Part shown: positions 50,938 through 59,668 of the stretch, piece after piece | Layout of the letters: every line of letters begins with the position of its first letter | Position numbering within the stretch: position 1 is the first letter of the stretch | Assembly: GCA_963720705.1 (NCBI GenBank) | Contig: CAVRGJ010000006.1 | Coordinates: 351,692-415,691 of the forward strand | Length of the DNA: 64,000 nucleotides | Source: DASWJZ01 sp963720705 | GTDB lineage: Bacteria > Pseudomonadota > Alphaproteobacteria > Rhizobiales > Afifellaceae | Direction of reading: 5' to 3' | Translations under genes and position numbers: made by a program | The notes under the pieces: model-generated | What the model was told of the DNA's origin: nothing | The model's database searches: none | Seen by the model: the letters and a program-made list of their open reading frames with translations, nothing else

Positions 50938-51777
50938 ATGACAGCAGAGCTTGAACGCGCGCCCATCGTCGACCGCCTCGGCTCCTTGCCGCTCGTCGTC
51001 TACGATCGTCTGCGAACGAACCTCGCGCAGTCTGGGGCGTTCCTCGCCCGCCGCCGGCGCGGCCTGCGCTTCCGCGTCATCCCTTACGACTTCGTATTGA
51101 TCCTGAACGCGGCCGTGGTCGTCGCCTCGCTGCTTGCGGCGATCGCCTTCGTGCTCGACCCCCTTCTCCTCGCTTGGCAGCAAAGCCTGCCGGAGCCCAC
51201 GGTCACGTTCTTCCAGCACGTGACGCGCTTCGGCAAATCCGATTGGATCCTTATCGGCACCGGCGTCTTCCTGATTGTCGTGCTGAGCCTCGATGCCGGC
51301 TCGCTGACAAGGCATGTGCGGACAAGAAGGACGGCGCGGTCGCTCGCCGCCTTCTACGTGTTCGTATCCGTTGCGAGCTCCGGGATCATCGCCAACCTCG
51401 CCAAACACGTGATCGGCCGTGCGCGCCCCCAGCATTTTGTCGACGCCGGAAGCTATTCCTTCGATTTCTGGTCGGGGGATGCCGGCTGGGCGAGCTTTCC
51501 GTCAGGCCACGCCACGACGGCGATGGCGCTCGGCGTGGCGCTCGCGCTGCTCTTCCCGCGGCTACGGTGGGTGTTTCTCTCGCTCTGTTTCTGGATTGCG
51601 GTGAGCCGCCTCTTCATCGCCGCGCACTATCCCTCCGACGTCGTCGCCGGCGGCCTGCTCGGCGCGCTCTCCGCATGGCTCCTCGCGCGCACGCTCGCGC
51701 AACGGCGGCTTCTTTTCGACTTCGACAGGAACGGCAATCTGATCCGCCGGAAGAGCGCCTCCAGCCGCCTCGCCTGA
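50938..51777 (+). CDS. PAP2-family phosphatase
   Basis: 279-residue membrane phosphatase of the PAP2/lipid phosphatase superfamily with about six helices. All three catalytic motifs are present: KHVIGRARP (motif 1), PSGHATTAM (motif 2, His), SRLFIAAHYPSDVVAG (motif 3, His). Possible substrates are undecaprenyl pyrophosphate or phosphatidic acid. ATG 50938 lies about 75 bp after the DUF882 gene; the C-terminus RRKSASSRLA is short and cytosolic. It is convergent with gapR. Confidence 0.9.
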   Translation: MTAELERAPIVDRLGSLPLVVYDRLRTNLAQSGAFLARRRRGLRFRVIPYDFVLILNAAVVVASLLAAIAFVLDPLLLAWQQSLPEPTVTFFQHVTRFGKSDWILIGTGVFLIVVLSLDAGSLTRHVRTRRTARSLAAFYVFVSVASSGIIANLAKHVIGRARPQHFVDAGSYSFDFWSGDAGWASFPSGHATTAMALGVALALLFPRLRWVFLSLCFWIAVSRLFIAAHYPSDVVAGGLLGALSAWLLARTLAQRRLLFDFDRNGNLIRRKSASSRLA

Positions 51778-51787
51778 CGGCCGGGAG

Positions 51788-52108
51788 CTAGGCGGCGGCC
51801 TCGGCCGGCACCATGCCGAGCGCATGCAGATAGAGGTCGAGGAGCGCCTCTTCCTCCTGCCGCTCGGCGGTGTCCTTCTTTCGTAGGCGAATCACCTGGC
51901 GCATGATCTTGGTATCGAACCCTTGGCCCTTGGCCTCCGCAAAGACATCGCGGATGTCGTCGGCGAGCGCCTTCTTCTCTTCTTCCAGACGCTCGATCCG
52001 CTCGACCAGCGACTTCAGCTGGCGCGACGCGGCGGTGCCGGACTCGCCTGCGAACGAAACGGAGGAAGCAGAGACGCGCACTTCGCCTGAAACGCCATTT
52101 TCGGCCAT
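51788..52108 (-). CDS. gapR: GapR-family nucleoid protein (DUF2312)
   Basis: 106-residue DUF2312 protein. GapR in Caulobacter encircles overtwisted DNA ahead of replication and transcription forks and aids gyrase and topoisomerase IV. QLKSLVERIERLEEEKKALADDIRDVFAEAKGQGFDTKIMRQVIRLRKKDTAERQEEEALLDLYLHALG covers the dimerising coil and DNA-clasping helices. Start at 52108 (MAENGVSGEV); 29 upstream residues lack support. Followed downstream by the DUF1244 gene on the same strand's upstream side, as in many Rhizobiales. Confidence 0.92.
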   Translation of the reverse strand: MAENGVSGEVRVSASSVSFAGESGTAASRQLKSLVERIERLEEEKKALADDIRDVFAEAKGQGFDTKIMRQVIRLRKKDTAERQEEEALLDLYLHALGMVPAEAAA

Positions 52109-52199
52109 GCCGGAGACTCCTTGTCGACCTTGGCGGGCGTGCCCCTCCGCCTTCGAAAGGTCAACACCTCGCGGCCGGCAATCCTCACTATCCAAAGGT

Positions 52200-52508
52200 T
52201 CAATCGTGCGCCGGTCGATTTTTCTGGAATGCGTCTTTCGCAGCGCCGGAGGCTTCTGCCTGATATTTCGCGCGCCACGCGTCGTAGGGCATCCCGTAGA
52301 CGATCTCGCGGCTCTCTTCCTTAGACATGGAAAGGCCGCGCTCTTCCGCCGCGTCGCGATACCAGTTCGACAGGCAGTTGCGGCAGAATCCGGCGAGATT
52401 CATCAGGTCGATGTTCTGCACATCCGTCCGCTGACGAAGGTGCTCGACCAATCGGCGGAATGCGGCCGCCTCAAGCGCCGTGCGGGTGGCGTCGTCCATC
52501 TGCGGCAT
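52200..52508 (-). CDS. DUF1244 family protein
   Basis: 102 residues with FRRLVEHLRQRTDVQNIDLMNLAGFCRNCLSNWYRDAAEERG and ESREIVYGMPYDAWRAKYQ, the DUF1244 pattern; FCRNC carries a Cys pair near residues 42-45 that could bind metal. No role is established. ATG 52508 was chosen; an in-frame upstream Met exists. Its N-terminal coding region overlaps the end of the N-formylglutamate amidohydrolase gene by 38 bp, so these genes form one transcription unit with gapR. Confidence 0.86.
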   Translation of the reverse strand: MPQMDDATRTALEAAAFRRLVEHLRQRTDVQNIDLMNLAGFCRNCLSNWYRDAAEERGLSMSKEESREIVYGMPYDAWRAKYQAEASGAAKDAFQKNRPAHD

Positions 52509-53346
52509 CGTCCTCTCCTTGCCTCGTCGCGTCGTCGTCGGACTCCGAGCCGAAATGACGCACAACATGCAGCGCGGGTTCCGCGATCGCCTCGCCCAGG
52601 ATCGGCTCCAGCCTATCGGCCCATTCCTGCACCCCGGCCGGCGTCTCGATCAGGTCGTTCCTGACCTCCAGAAGCGCATGTGCGAGACCGCGTCCGGTCC
52701 CGTGGCGGTACATGGTGTCGTTCTTCAGCGACCCCAAGTAGGGCTCGTTGTCACCGATGCGAAGACCGTGCTCGGCGTAGAGGCGATCGATGAGCAGGCG
52801 CGCCAGGCGGGGATCGCGATCCCACAGGATTCCGGCGTGCCAGGGTCGCCGCGTGCCCTTCCAATCCGGCGTGTAGGAATGAATCGAGAGCAGGATCGGC
52901 GGAACCCCGGTCCGCAGCGTCCCGTCGATCAGACGCTCTATCGCTGCGTGATACGGGCGGTGGAAGCGATTGAGCCGCCGCTCCCGCTCAGCCAAGTCAA
53001 GCGATCGATTGCCGGGCACGATCGCGCCGTCGGAAAGCTGCATCAGAAGCGTCGGATCGTCCTCGCCGCGGTTCGGGTCGATGATGAGTCGCGAGAAGCG
53101 GGTCAGGATTGCCGGCGCGTTCAGGCGCTCAGAGAGCTCGCGTGCGAGCGGCGCGGCGCCGATATCGTAAGCGATGTGGCGCCTAAGCTCGGCCTCCGGC
53201 AACCCGAGCCCGCCATATTCCGACGGGATCAGATTGCTCGCGTGGTCGACGAGGATGAGGAGCCCGATGGCGAGGTCGCCGTCGAGCTCCTCATAGGAAG
53301 CAGACCGTAGCGCTTGTCCGGTGTCGACCGGATCCGCCTTCATCAT
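52471..53346 (-). CDS. N-formylglutamate amidohydrolase
   Basis: 291 residues, zinc amidohydrolase fold (HutG-like): LAIGLLILVDHASNLIPSEYGGLGLPEAELRRHIAYDIGA, PAILTRFSRLIIDPNR, IHSYTPDWKGTRRPWHAGILWDRD. It removes formyl or acyl from glutamate in histidine degradation or related steps; no other hut gene is here, so substrate could differ. The C-terminus is an acidic/Arg tail (DDDATRQGEDDAADGRR). ATG 53346 (MMKADPVD) is preferred; the frame is open far upstream. The last 38 bases overlap the DUF1244 gene. Confidence 0.86.
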   Translation of the reverse strand: MMKADPVDTGQALRSASYEELDGDLAIGLLILVDHASNLIPSEYGGLGLPEAELRRHIAYDIGAAPLARELSERLNAPAILTRFSRLIIDPNRGEDDPTLLMQLSDGAIVPGNRSLDLAERERRLNRFHRPYHAAIERLIDGTLRTGVPPILLSIHSYTPDWKGTRRPWHAGILWDRDPRLARLLIDRLYAEHGLRIGDNEPYLGSLKNDTMYRHGTGRGLAHALLEVRNDLIETPAGVQEWADRLEPILGEAIAEPALHVVRHFGSESDDDATRQGEDDAADGRRHPHGA

Positions 53347-53440
53347 CGAGCCCCAGGGGAAACGAAGAACGGCTCGCATGGAACCGTCGAGGCATGATAG
53401 GAGGTGCCGCGCCCGCCTGCCAGCGCCCACGAACGAGTTC

Positions 53441-54346
53441 ATGGTTCCGCCCGCCTCCCGGCTTCCAGCCACCTTCGACGACGCGCCTATCGCCTTCCTC
53501 GCCCTGGTTGCCGGGGCGATGGCGATGGGAATATCGCCGATCTTCGTCCGCTTCGCGGAGGTCGGGCCCTTCACCAGCGCCTTCTGGCGCGTGGGCCTCG
53601 CCCTTCCGGCGCTCTGGCTTTGGTCGACCCTCGAGCGACCCGCTGAAGGAAAGGCGCGACCGGACGCCGCGGCACGCCTCTCGGTCCTCCTCGCCGGGCT
53701 CCTTTTTGCCGGCGATCTGACGTTCTGGCACCTCGCCATCATGAACACTTCGGTCGCCAACGCGACGTTCCTCGCGACCTTGGCGCCAGTTTGGGTCGTG
53801 CTCGGCTCCGGGCTCTTCCTCGGCGAGCGTGTCGCCTGGCAAGTGTTCCTCGGCCTCGCCTTTTGTCTCATCGGAGCGGCGGCGCTGATCGGCAACACGT
53901 GGTCGATGCAGCCTGCCCACCTCGATGGTGACCTCTACGGTGTCGCGACCTCGTTCTTCTTCGGAGCCTATTTCCTCGCCGTCAGGCGCGCACGGCGTGT
54001 CTACGGCGCCGGCCGCACGCTTCTTCTTTCCAGCATTGTCACGGCGCTTGTCCTCCTGGTGGAGGCGGTGGTGCTCGAAAACCAGATGTGGCCGCTCGCC
54101 CTTTCCGCAGTGGCCGCGCTCTTCGCGCTTGCGCTTATCAGCCACGCCGGCGGTCAGGGGCTTCTTTCCTTTGCGCTCGGCCACCTCCCCGCCGCCTTCT
54201 CCTCGCTGGTCATCTTCCTGGAGGCGGTCGCCGCAGCCTGCTTCGGCTGGATCATCCTCGGCGAGGCGATCGGCCCGATCCAGGCGCTCGGCGCGGTCGC
54301 AATCTTCATCGGCATCAGCGTCGCCAGGCCGAGACGTGCACCGTGA
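53441..54346 (+). CDS. EamA/DMT-family transporter
   Basis: 301-residue drug/metabolite transporter of the EamA type, with ten predicted helices in two homologous halves: IAFLALVAGAMAMGISPIFVRFAEVGPFTSAFWRVGLALPALWLW first, and GYYAVRRARRV-like second half beginning FFFGAYFLAVRRARR. Helices 4-5 include FWHLAIMNTSVANATFLATLAPVWVVL. The exported substrate is unknown. Stop codon overlaps the start of glycerate kinase (GTGA). ATG 53441 follows the conserved length. Confidence 0.9.
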   Translation: MVPPASRLPATFDDAPIAFLALVAGAMAMGISPIFVRFAEVGPFTSAFWRVGLALPALWLWSTLERPAEGKARPDAAARLSVLLAGLLFAGDLTFWHLAIMNTSVANATFLATLAPVWVVLGSGLFLGERVAWQVFLGLAFCLIGAAALIGNTWSMQPAHLDGDLYGVATSFFFGAYFLAVRRARRVYGAGRTLLLSSIVTALVLLVEAVVLENQMWPLALSAVAALFALALISHAGGQGLLSFALGHLPAAFSSLVIFLEAVAAACFGWIILGEAIGPIQALGAVAIFIGISVARPRRAP

Positions 54347-55641
54347 CCCCGCGCGACCTCTGCCGCAGCATGTTCGACGCTGCCGTTGCGCGGGCGCAGC
54401 CTGCGACCTGCCTTCCGCCGCACCTCCCGCCGCCGCCGAAGGGACGACTTATCGTCCTCGCCTGCGGCAAATCCGGCGCGCAGATGTCCGAGGTCTGCGA
54501 GGGGCATTATCTCGGCGGCGGCCTGCTTCAGCCGGAGCGGATGGTCGGCATCTGCATCACCCGGCACGGCTACGGGCGACCGCTGAAGGTGATCCGATGC
54601 GTCGAAGCCGGCCACCCGGTGCCGGATGCCGCCGGCCTCAAGGCGACCGTCGACGTGCTTGCGCTCGCTGGCGTGGCCGGTCCCGACGATCTCGCTTTGG
54701 TGCTTCTCTCCGGCGGCGGTTCGGCCAACTGGGTGGCGCCGGCCTCCGGCCTCAGCATCGACGACAAGCAGCGGCTGACGAAGGCGCTTCTCGCTTCGGG
54801 CGCGCCGATCTCCGACATCAACACGGTGCGGAAGCATCTCTCGCGCATCAAAGGGGGTCGGCTCGCTGCGCGTCTCTACCCGGCGCGCTCCCTGTCGCTG
54901 GCGATTTCCGACGTTCCCGGCGACGACCCCTCATTGATCGCGTCGGGACCGACGGTCCCCGACCGAACGACCGCCGCCGACGCGCGCGCCGCGCTTCAAC
55001 GTTGGAACATCCCGATACCCGAGAAAGTGGAGGCGGTGCTCGGCTCGCCCGAAGGGGAGACGCCGAAACCCGGCGACCGGGTATTTTCTAGCACCGACTA
55101 TCGCATCGTCGCGCGCCCGGCGGATTCGCTCGAAGCGGCTGCTGCGATCGGTCGCAGCGCCGGATACGAGGTGGCGATGCTCGGAGACGCCATCGAAGGC
55201 GAAGCGTCGGCCGTCGGCAGCACGCACGGCCGCATGGCGATCGACGCGCTTCGCGCCGGCAAGCGGATCATCCTCCTTTCCGGCGGCGAACTGACGGTCA
55301 CCGTCAGGGGCGATGGCGACGGCGGGCCCAACCAGGAATACGCGCTGGCGCTTGCGCAAGCGATCGACGGCGCCGCGGGAATCACTGCTCTCGCAGCCGA
55401 CACCGACGGCACCGACGGTGGCCGCGGTGCAGCGAGCGACCCCGCCGGCGCTTTCGCAGATGCAACATCGATCGCGCGCGGCAAGGCGCAAAGCCTCAAT
55501 GCCGCCAACTTCCTGAAAAACAATGATTCAAAGCAATTTATTAACCGAATCGGGGACCTCCTCGTGACGGGGCCAACTGGGACAAACGTCAACGACTTCC
55601 GCTGTGTCATCGTTGACAAGGGAAATGCTGGCGGGCAATAA
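54343..55641 (+). CDS. Glycerate 2-kinase (GckA/TtuD, MOFRL type)
   Basis: 432-residue D-glycerate kinase producing 2-phosphoglycerate. KGRLIVLACGKSGAQMSEVCEGHY near residue 35, AGHPVPDAAGLKATVDVLALAG, SGGGSANWVAPASGLS and the C-terminal MOFRL region LLSGGELTVTVRGDGDGGPNQEYALALA are its marks. Product feeds enolase and then pyruvate kinase, which is two genes downstream. Starts with GTG overlapping the transporter. The ending TGNAGGQ stop at 55641 precedes the DUF1036 gene. Confidence 0.92.
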   Translation: MTPRDLCRSMFDAAVARAQPATCLPPHLPPPPKGRLIVLACGKSGAQMSEVCEGHYLGGGLLQPERMVGICITRHGYGRPLKVIRCVEAGHPVPDAAGLKATVDVLALAGVAGPDDLALVLLSGGGSANWVAPASGLSIDDKQRLTKALLASGAPISDINTVRKHLSRIKGGRLAARLYPARSLSLAISDVPGDDPSLIASGPTVPDRTTAADARAALQRWNIPIPEKVEAVLGSPEGETPKPGDRVFSSTDYRIVARPADSLEAAAAIGRSAGYEVAMLGDAIEGEASAVGSTHGRMAIDALRAGKRIILLSGGELTVTVRGDGDGGPNQEYALALAQAIDGAAGITALAADTDGTDGGRGAASDPAGAFADATSIARGKAQSLNAANFLKNNDSKQFINRIGDLLVTGPTGTNVNDFRCVIVDKGNAGGQ

Positions 55642-55643
55642 AG

Positions 55644-55658
55644 TTAAGGACCTGTTAG
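55644..55658 (+). promoter_or_regulatory. Near-consensus CtrA-type box
   Basis: TTAA (55644-55647), GGACCTG, TTAG (55655-55658): TTAA-N7-TTAA with one mismatch in the second half. It lies 30 bp upstream of the DUF1036 ATG. Weak evidence; chance occurrence is possible. Confidence 0.25.
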
Positions 55659-55687
55659 GTATGCGCCCAACGGAGAAGGGTGGGGCA

Positions 55688-56134
55688 ATGAGGCTTCTCC
55701 GCCGCTGCGGATTCGTCGCCCTGTTGTGCGCCGCGTGCCCCTTTTTCGTGGCCTCACCCTCCAAGGCGGATTTGCGCGTCTGCAATAAGACCACGAGCCG
55801 CGTCGGCATCGCCATCGGCTACAAGAACGACCACGATTGGACCACCGAAGGCTGGTGGACCGTCAATTCCGACAGTTGCGCGACGATCCTCTCCGGCCCC
55901 CTCATCGGGCGCTATTACTACATGTATGCAGTCGACTACGATCAGGGTGGCGAGTGGGGCGGCAATAGCGCCTTTCTCTGCACCCAGGAGAAGGAATTCA
56001 CCATCGAGGGCGTCAACAATTGCGTGGCGCGGGGCTATCAGAAGACAGGCTTCTACGAGGTCGATACCGGCAATCAGGAGAGCTGGACCATCCAGCTGAC
56101 GGAACCTGCGAACCGGGGTGTCGGAGGCCGATGA
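55688..56134 (+). CDS. DUF1036 membrane/periplasmic protein
   Basis: 148 residues. Signal peptide MRLLRRCGFVALLCAACPFFVASPSKA, then the DUF1036 core LRVCNKTTSRVGIAIGYKNDHDWTTEGWWTVNSDSCATILSGPLIGRYYYMYAVDY with three cysteines and many aromatic residues. Function unknown, but it is nearly always upstream of pyk in Rhizobiales. ATG 55688 was chosen for a good signal peptide; another in-frame ATG at 55661 would add nine residues. Its stop overlaps the pyk ATG. Confidence 0.87.
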   Translation: MRLLRRCGFVALLCAACPFFVASPSKADLRVCNKTTSRVGIAIGYKNDHDWTTEGWWTVNSDSCATILSGPLIGRYYYMYAVDYDQGGEWGGNSAFLCTQEKEFTIEGVNNCVARGYQKTGFYEVDTGNQESWTIQLTEPANRGVGGR

Positions 56135-57567
56135 GACGCCGGCGCAAGATCAAGATTCTCGCCACCCTTGGGCCTTCGTCCAATACACCTGAAACGATTG
56201 AACAGCTCTTCCGGGCGGGCGCCGATCTCTTCCGCATCAATATGAGCCACACCTCGCACGACTCGATGCGGGAGCTGGTGGCCGCCATCAGGAACACCGA
56301 GACGAAATACGACCGGCCGCTTGGCATCGTCGCCGACCTGCAGGGGCCGAAGCTCAGGATCGGGGCCTTCGAGGGTGGCTCCGTCGAGCTAACGAAGGGC
56401 CAGACCTTCGTGCTCGACAGCGACGCGCGGCCCGGCAACCGGGAGCGGGTCCAGCTTCCTCATCCCGAAATCTTCGCAGCGATCGAGCCCGGCCACGCAA
56501 TCCTACTGAATGACGGCCGCGTGCGGCTGAAGGTGATCGAGGCCGGAGCGCGCCGTGCGGTGACGGAGGTCGTGCAGGGCAAGGAGCTCTCCGACCGCAA
56601 GGGTGTGAGCCTCCCCGACACGCTGATCCGCTCTGGCGCCTTGACCGAGAAGGATCGCCGCGATCTCGATGCGGCGCTCGCCGCCGACGTCGACTGGGTC
56701 GCCCTTTCCTTCATTCAGCGGCCGGACGACATTGCCGACGCACGCAAGACCGTCAAGAATCAGGCCGGCATCATGGCCAAGATCGAGAAGCCGCAGGCGC
56801 TGCAGCAGCTCGAAGCGATCATGGAGCTTGCCGACGGCGTGATGGTGGCGCGCGGCGATCTCGGCGTGGAGATGCCGCTTGAGGCGGTGCCGGGCGTGCA
56901 GAAGCGCATCACGCGCCTCGGCCGGCGGATGGGCAAGCCGGTCGTTGTCGCGACGCAGATGCTGGAAAGCATGATCAGCGCGCCGGTGCCGACCCGCGCC
57001 GAAGTGTCGGACGTTGCCACCGCCGTCTTCGAGGGCGCCGACGCGGTCATGTTGTCGGCCGAGTCGGCGGCCGGCGAATATCCGAGCGAGGCGGTCGCGA
57101 CGATGAACCAGATCGCCGAGGCGGTGGAGAAGGACGATCTCTTCGCGTCCATCATCCAAGCGCAGCGACCGGAGCTGGAATCGACCGGCGCCGACACGAT
57201 CACCTCGGCGGCACGGCAGATCGCCGAGACGCTCGGGCTCGCCGCGATCGTCTGCTACACCTCGTCGGGATCGACCGGCATGCGCGCTTCGCGCGAGCGG
57301 CCGAACGCTCCGATCATCGCACTCTCTCCGGTTCGCCGCACGGCGCGTCGCCTGTCCCTGGTCTGGGGGCTGCACTGCGTGGTGACGGAAGACGCGAGCG
57401 ACGTCGACGAGATGGTGCACCGCGCCTGCTCGATCGCTTTTCAGGAAGGCTTCGCGCACCCCGACCAGCGCATCATCATCACCGCCGGCGTTCCCTTCGG
57501 TACGCCGGGCGCGACGAACCTGCTTCGGATCGCGTTCATCGGCCCCGACGGGATGTCGGGAATCTAG
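56131..57567 (+). CDS. pyk: Pyruvate kinase
   Basis: 478-residue kinase making pyruvate and ATP from phosphoenolpyruvate. KIKILATLGPSSNTPETIEQLFRAGADLFRINMSHTSHD at the start, GVMVARGDLGVEMPLEAVPGVQKRI with the Mg/K-site, and ATQMLESMISAPVPTRAEVSDVATAVFEGADAVMLSAESAAGEYP. The start overlaps the DUF1036 stop by ATGA, so they are coupled. Upstream glycerate kinase shares the flow into PEP. Confidence 0.96.
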   Translation: MRRRRKIKILATLGPSSNTPETIEQLFRAGADLFRINMSHTSHDSMRELVAAIRNTETKYDRPLGIVADLQGPKLRIGAFEGGSVELTKGQTFVLDSDARPGNRERVQLPHPEIFAAIEPGHAILLNDGRVRLKVIEAGARRAVTEVVQGKELSDRKGVSLPDTLIRSGALTEKDRRDLDAALAADVDWVALSFIQRPDDIADARKTVKNQAGIMAKIEKPQALQQLEAIMELADGVMVARGDLGVEMPLEAVPGVQKRITRLGRRMGKPVVVATQMLESMISAPVPTRAEVSDVATAVFEGADAVMLSAESAAGEYPSEAVATMNQIAEAVEKDDLFASIIQAQRPELESTGADTITSAARQIAETLGLAAIVCYTSSGSTGMRASRERPNAPIIALSPVRRTARRLSLVWGLHCVVTEDASDVDEMVHRACSIAFQEGFAHPDQRIIITAGVPFGTPGATNLLRIAFIGPDGMSGI

Positions 57568-57589
57568 AGCCGGCGCAACGCGCCGACGC

Positions 57590-58177
57590 TCAGATCGCGG
57601 GGCCTTCGGTTTCCTTCTGGAGCTTCTGGAGCGTGTCGCGCACCTGACCGAGGCGCGGATTGATCTCAAGCGCCCGCTCGAAGACTCGGATCGCTTCCGC
57701 CTTCTTGTCGAGCGCCTCCAAAATCATCCCAAATCCCGCCAGCGCTCCGAAATGGCGCGGCTGAAGCGCAAGCGTCGCGCGGATATCGGCGAGCGAGTCG
57801 GAATAGTCTTCCATCAGGTAATAGACGGTGGCGCGCTTGTTCCACGCCTCGGCAAAGTCGGGTTTGATCACAATGATCTGGTCGAGCACATCGAGTGCCA
57901 GCGGATAGTTGGTCGCCTCGATCGCATCGCTTGCCCAGGAAAGGAGCAGGTCGGCGGTGGGGCTCCCCGAATGGCTGAAGCGGCGCAGGATCTCCTGCTC
58001 GATCCGCGCACCGGCGGGCCCCTCGGCGTTCTCCTTCAGCTTTGTGAAAAGATCGTCGAGCGACAGCTCGGCGATGACGCGCTGGGTGAGGATCGGCGGC
58101 GCGTTGTCGACCTCCGCGCGCGCCGGGAATGCGGCGAGAAGCGCGACAAAAAGCACGGCAAGGAGGTGCCGACTCAT
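57590..58177 (-). CDS. TPR protein, exported
   Basis: 195 residues: signal peptide MSRHLLAVLFVALLAAFPARA, then helical repeats such as AIEATNYPLALDVLDQIIVIKPDFAEAWNKRATVYYLMEDYSDSLADIRATLALQPRHFGALAGFGMILEALDKKAEAIRVFERALEINPRLGQVRDTLQKLQ. TPR proteins serve as periplasmic docking platforms; no partner is evident. It is convergent with pyk, 22 bp apart, and starts about 70 bp from rpmJ. Confidence 0.85.
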   Translation of the reverse strand: MSRHLLAVLFVALLAAFPARAEVDNAPPILTQRVIAELSLDDLFTKLKENAEGPAGARIEQEILRRFSHSGSPTADLLLSWASDAIEATNYPLALDVLDQIIVIKPDFAEAWNKRATVYYLMEDYSDSLADIRATLALQPRHFGALAGFGMILEALDKKAEAIRVFERALEINPRLGQVRDTLQKLQKETEGPAI

Positions 58178-58254
58178 AGCCTGCGAGGATAAGCCTCGCT
58201 GGCGGCCACGTCAAAACGCGATCTATTGATATCCGGCGGCCCGGCCCGCAGGCG

Positions 58255-58380
58255 TCAGCCCTGGCGCGCCTTGTAGCGCTTCTGCAGTTTGTTGATGATG
58301 TAGACGCGGCCCTTGCGGCGAACCAGGCGGTTTCCGCGGTGACGGGCCCTGAGCGACCGCAGCGAGTTCTTGATCTTCAT
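58255..58380 (-). CDS. rpmJ: 50S ribosomal protein L36
   Basis: 41-residue L36, too short for most gene scans: MKIKNSLRSLRARHRGNRLVRRKGRVYIINKLQKRYKARQG. It is the cysteine-less (non-zinc) paralogue typical of Rhizobiales. The ATG at 58380 is certain from the family N-terminus. L36 is a late-assembly large-subunit protein. Placed next to the TPR and pyk genes in relatives too. Confidence 0.95.
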   Translation of the reverse strand: MKIKNSLRSLRARHRGNRLVRRKGRVYIINKLQKRYKARQG

Positions 58381-58476
58381 GAGCTTTTCCCCGCGCCGCC
58401 GGCGCGTCCGAAATCCAAGGGGCGCAAATAGGGAGGCCAGGGCCGAATTGTCAATGGCGGAGGCCGCCGGCCCGAC

Positions 58477-59658
58477 TCAAAGCGGCGTCGGCTCCTTCCC
58501 TTCCGACCGCATCTGCAGGCAGCGGAAGAGATCCTCGTCGCGGATCAACCCGCTGATCGCGCCCCCCTCGCGTACCACGAACGGCCCCGTGTGCTTCAGC
58601 CGGGCGTCGATGAGAGCACGGAGCGGCGTGTCCCCAAGCACGGTGATGACGGCGCGGTGTGGCGCTCTTTCTACGTCCTCAAGCGCCACCACAGGCACGG
58701 CTTCGCCGTCGCGCCGCGCCTCGCCCTCTGCGGTCAGTGTCAGTTGATCGTCGATGCGCGCCTCGCCGTTGGCGGCGATCCTCGGCAGCGCGGCGAACGG
58801 CGTCATGATCTCCTGCGCACGGAGCACGTTAAGCGGGTTCATGTGGGCAACGAAATCGCGCACATAATCGTTCGAGGGATTGAGGACGATATCCTGCGGC
58901 GGGCCGTACTGGACGATGCGGCCGGATTCCATGATGGCGATGCGCGTGCCGATCTTCAGCGCCTCGTCGAGGTCGTGGCTGACGAAGATGATGGTACGCT
59001 TCAGCTGCTTCTGGACTTCCAGAAGTTCGTCCTGGAGCTTGGTGCGGATCAAGGGATCGAGCGCCGAGAAGGGCTCGTCCATCAAGAGGATAGGCGCCTC
59101 CGTGGCAAAGGCGCGGGCGAGACCGACGCGCTGCTGCATGCCGCCGGAAAGCTCCTGCGCGTATTTCTCCGCCCACGGCGTCAGCCCGACCAGCTCGAGC
59201 TGCTTCATGACGCGTTCGCGCCGCTCCGCCTCCGGCACGCGCGCAAGCTCCAGCCCGAAGCCGGCATTCTCCGCAACCGTCCGCCACGGCAACAGTGCGA
59301 ATTGTTGGAATACCATGGCGACCCGCCGCATGCGGATGTTGCGAAGCACATCCGCACTGCAGGCCGCGACATCGACCATCTTGTCGTCGTCCCGCACGTG
59401 TACGGTGCCGCGCACCGGCCTGTTCAAGCCGTTCACGGCGCGCATCAACGTCGACTTGCCGGACCCGGAGAGCCCCATCAGCACGGTGATCTCGCCCTCG
59501 CCCACATCAAGCGACGCATCGGCCACGCCGAGCACAGCGCCGCACTCAGCCAGAATCTCGTTTCGCGTCTTGCCCTGGTCGAGGAGCGCCAGACCTTCCG
59601 TCGCACGTTGGCCGAAGACGATGTCGACGTTCTTGAAGGCGACGGCCGTGTCGGTCAT
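58477..59658 (-). CDS. choV: Choline/betaine ABC importer ATPase
   Basis: 393 residues. Walker A GLSGSGKST (62-70), MVFQQFALLPWRTV (Q-loop), signature LSGGMQQRVGLARAFA, Walker B ILLMDEPFSALDP and FVSHDLDEAL (switch His). After residue about 280 there is a CBS-like regulatory domain (ITVLGDTPLRALIDARLKHTGPFVVREGGAISGLIRDEDLFRCL) as in OpuAA/ProV, probably sensing ionic strength. ATG 59658; last gene of choXWV. Confidence 0.92.
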   Translation of the reverse strand: MTDTAVAFKNVDIVFGQRATEGLALLDQGKTRNEILAECGAVLGVADASLDVGEGEITVLMGLSGSGKSTLMRAVNGLNRPVRGTVHVRDDDKMVDVAACSADVLRNIRMRRVAMVFQQFALLPWRTVAENAGFGLELARVPEAERRERVMKQLELVGLTPWAEKYAQELSGGMQQRVGLARAFATEAPILLMDEPFSALDPLIRTKLQDELLEVQKQLKRTIIFVSHDLDEALKIGTRIAIMESGRIVQYGPPQDIVLNPSNDYVRDFVAHMNPLNVLRAQEIMTPFAALPRIAANGEARIDDQLTLTAEGEARRDGEAVPVVALEDVERAPHRAVITVLGDTPLRALIDARLKHTGPFVVREGGAISGLIRDEDLFRCLQMRSEGKEPTPL

Positions 59659-59668
59659 GTCGATCGGT

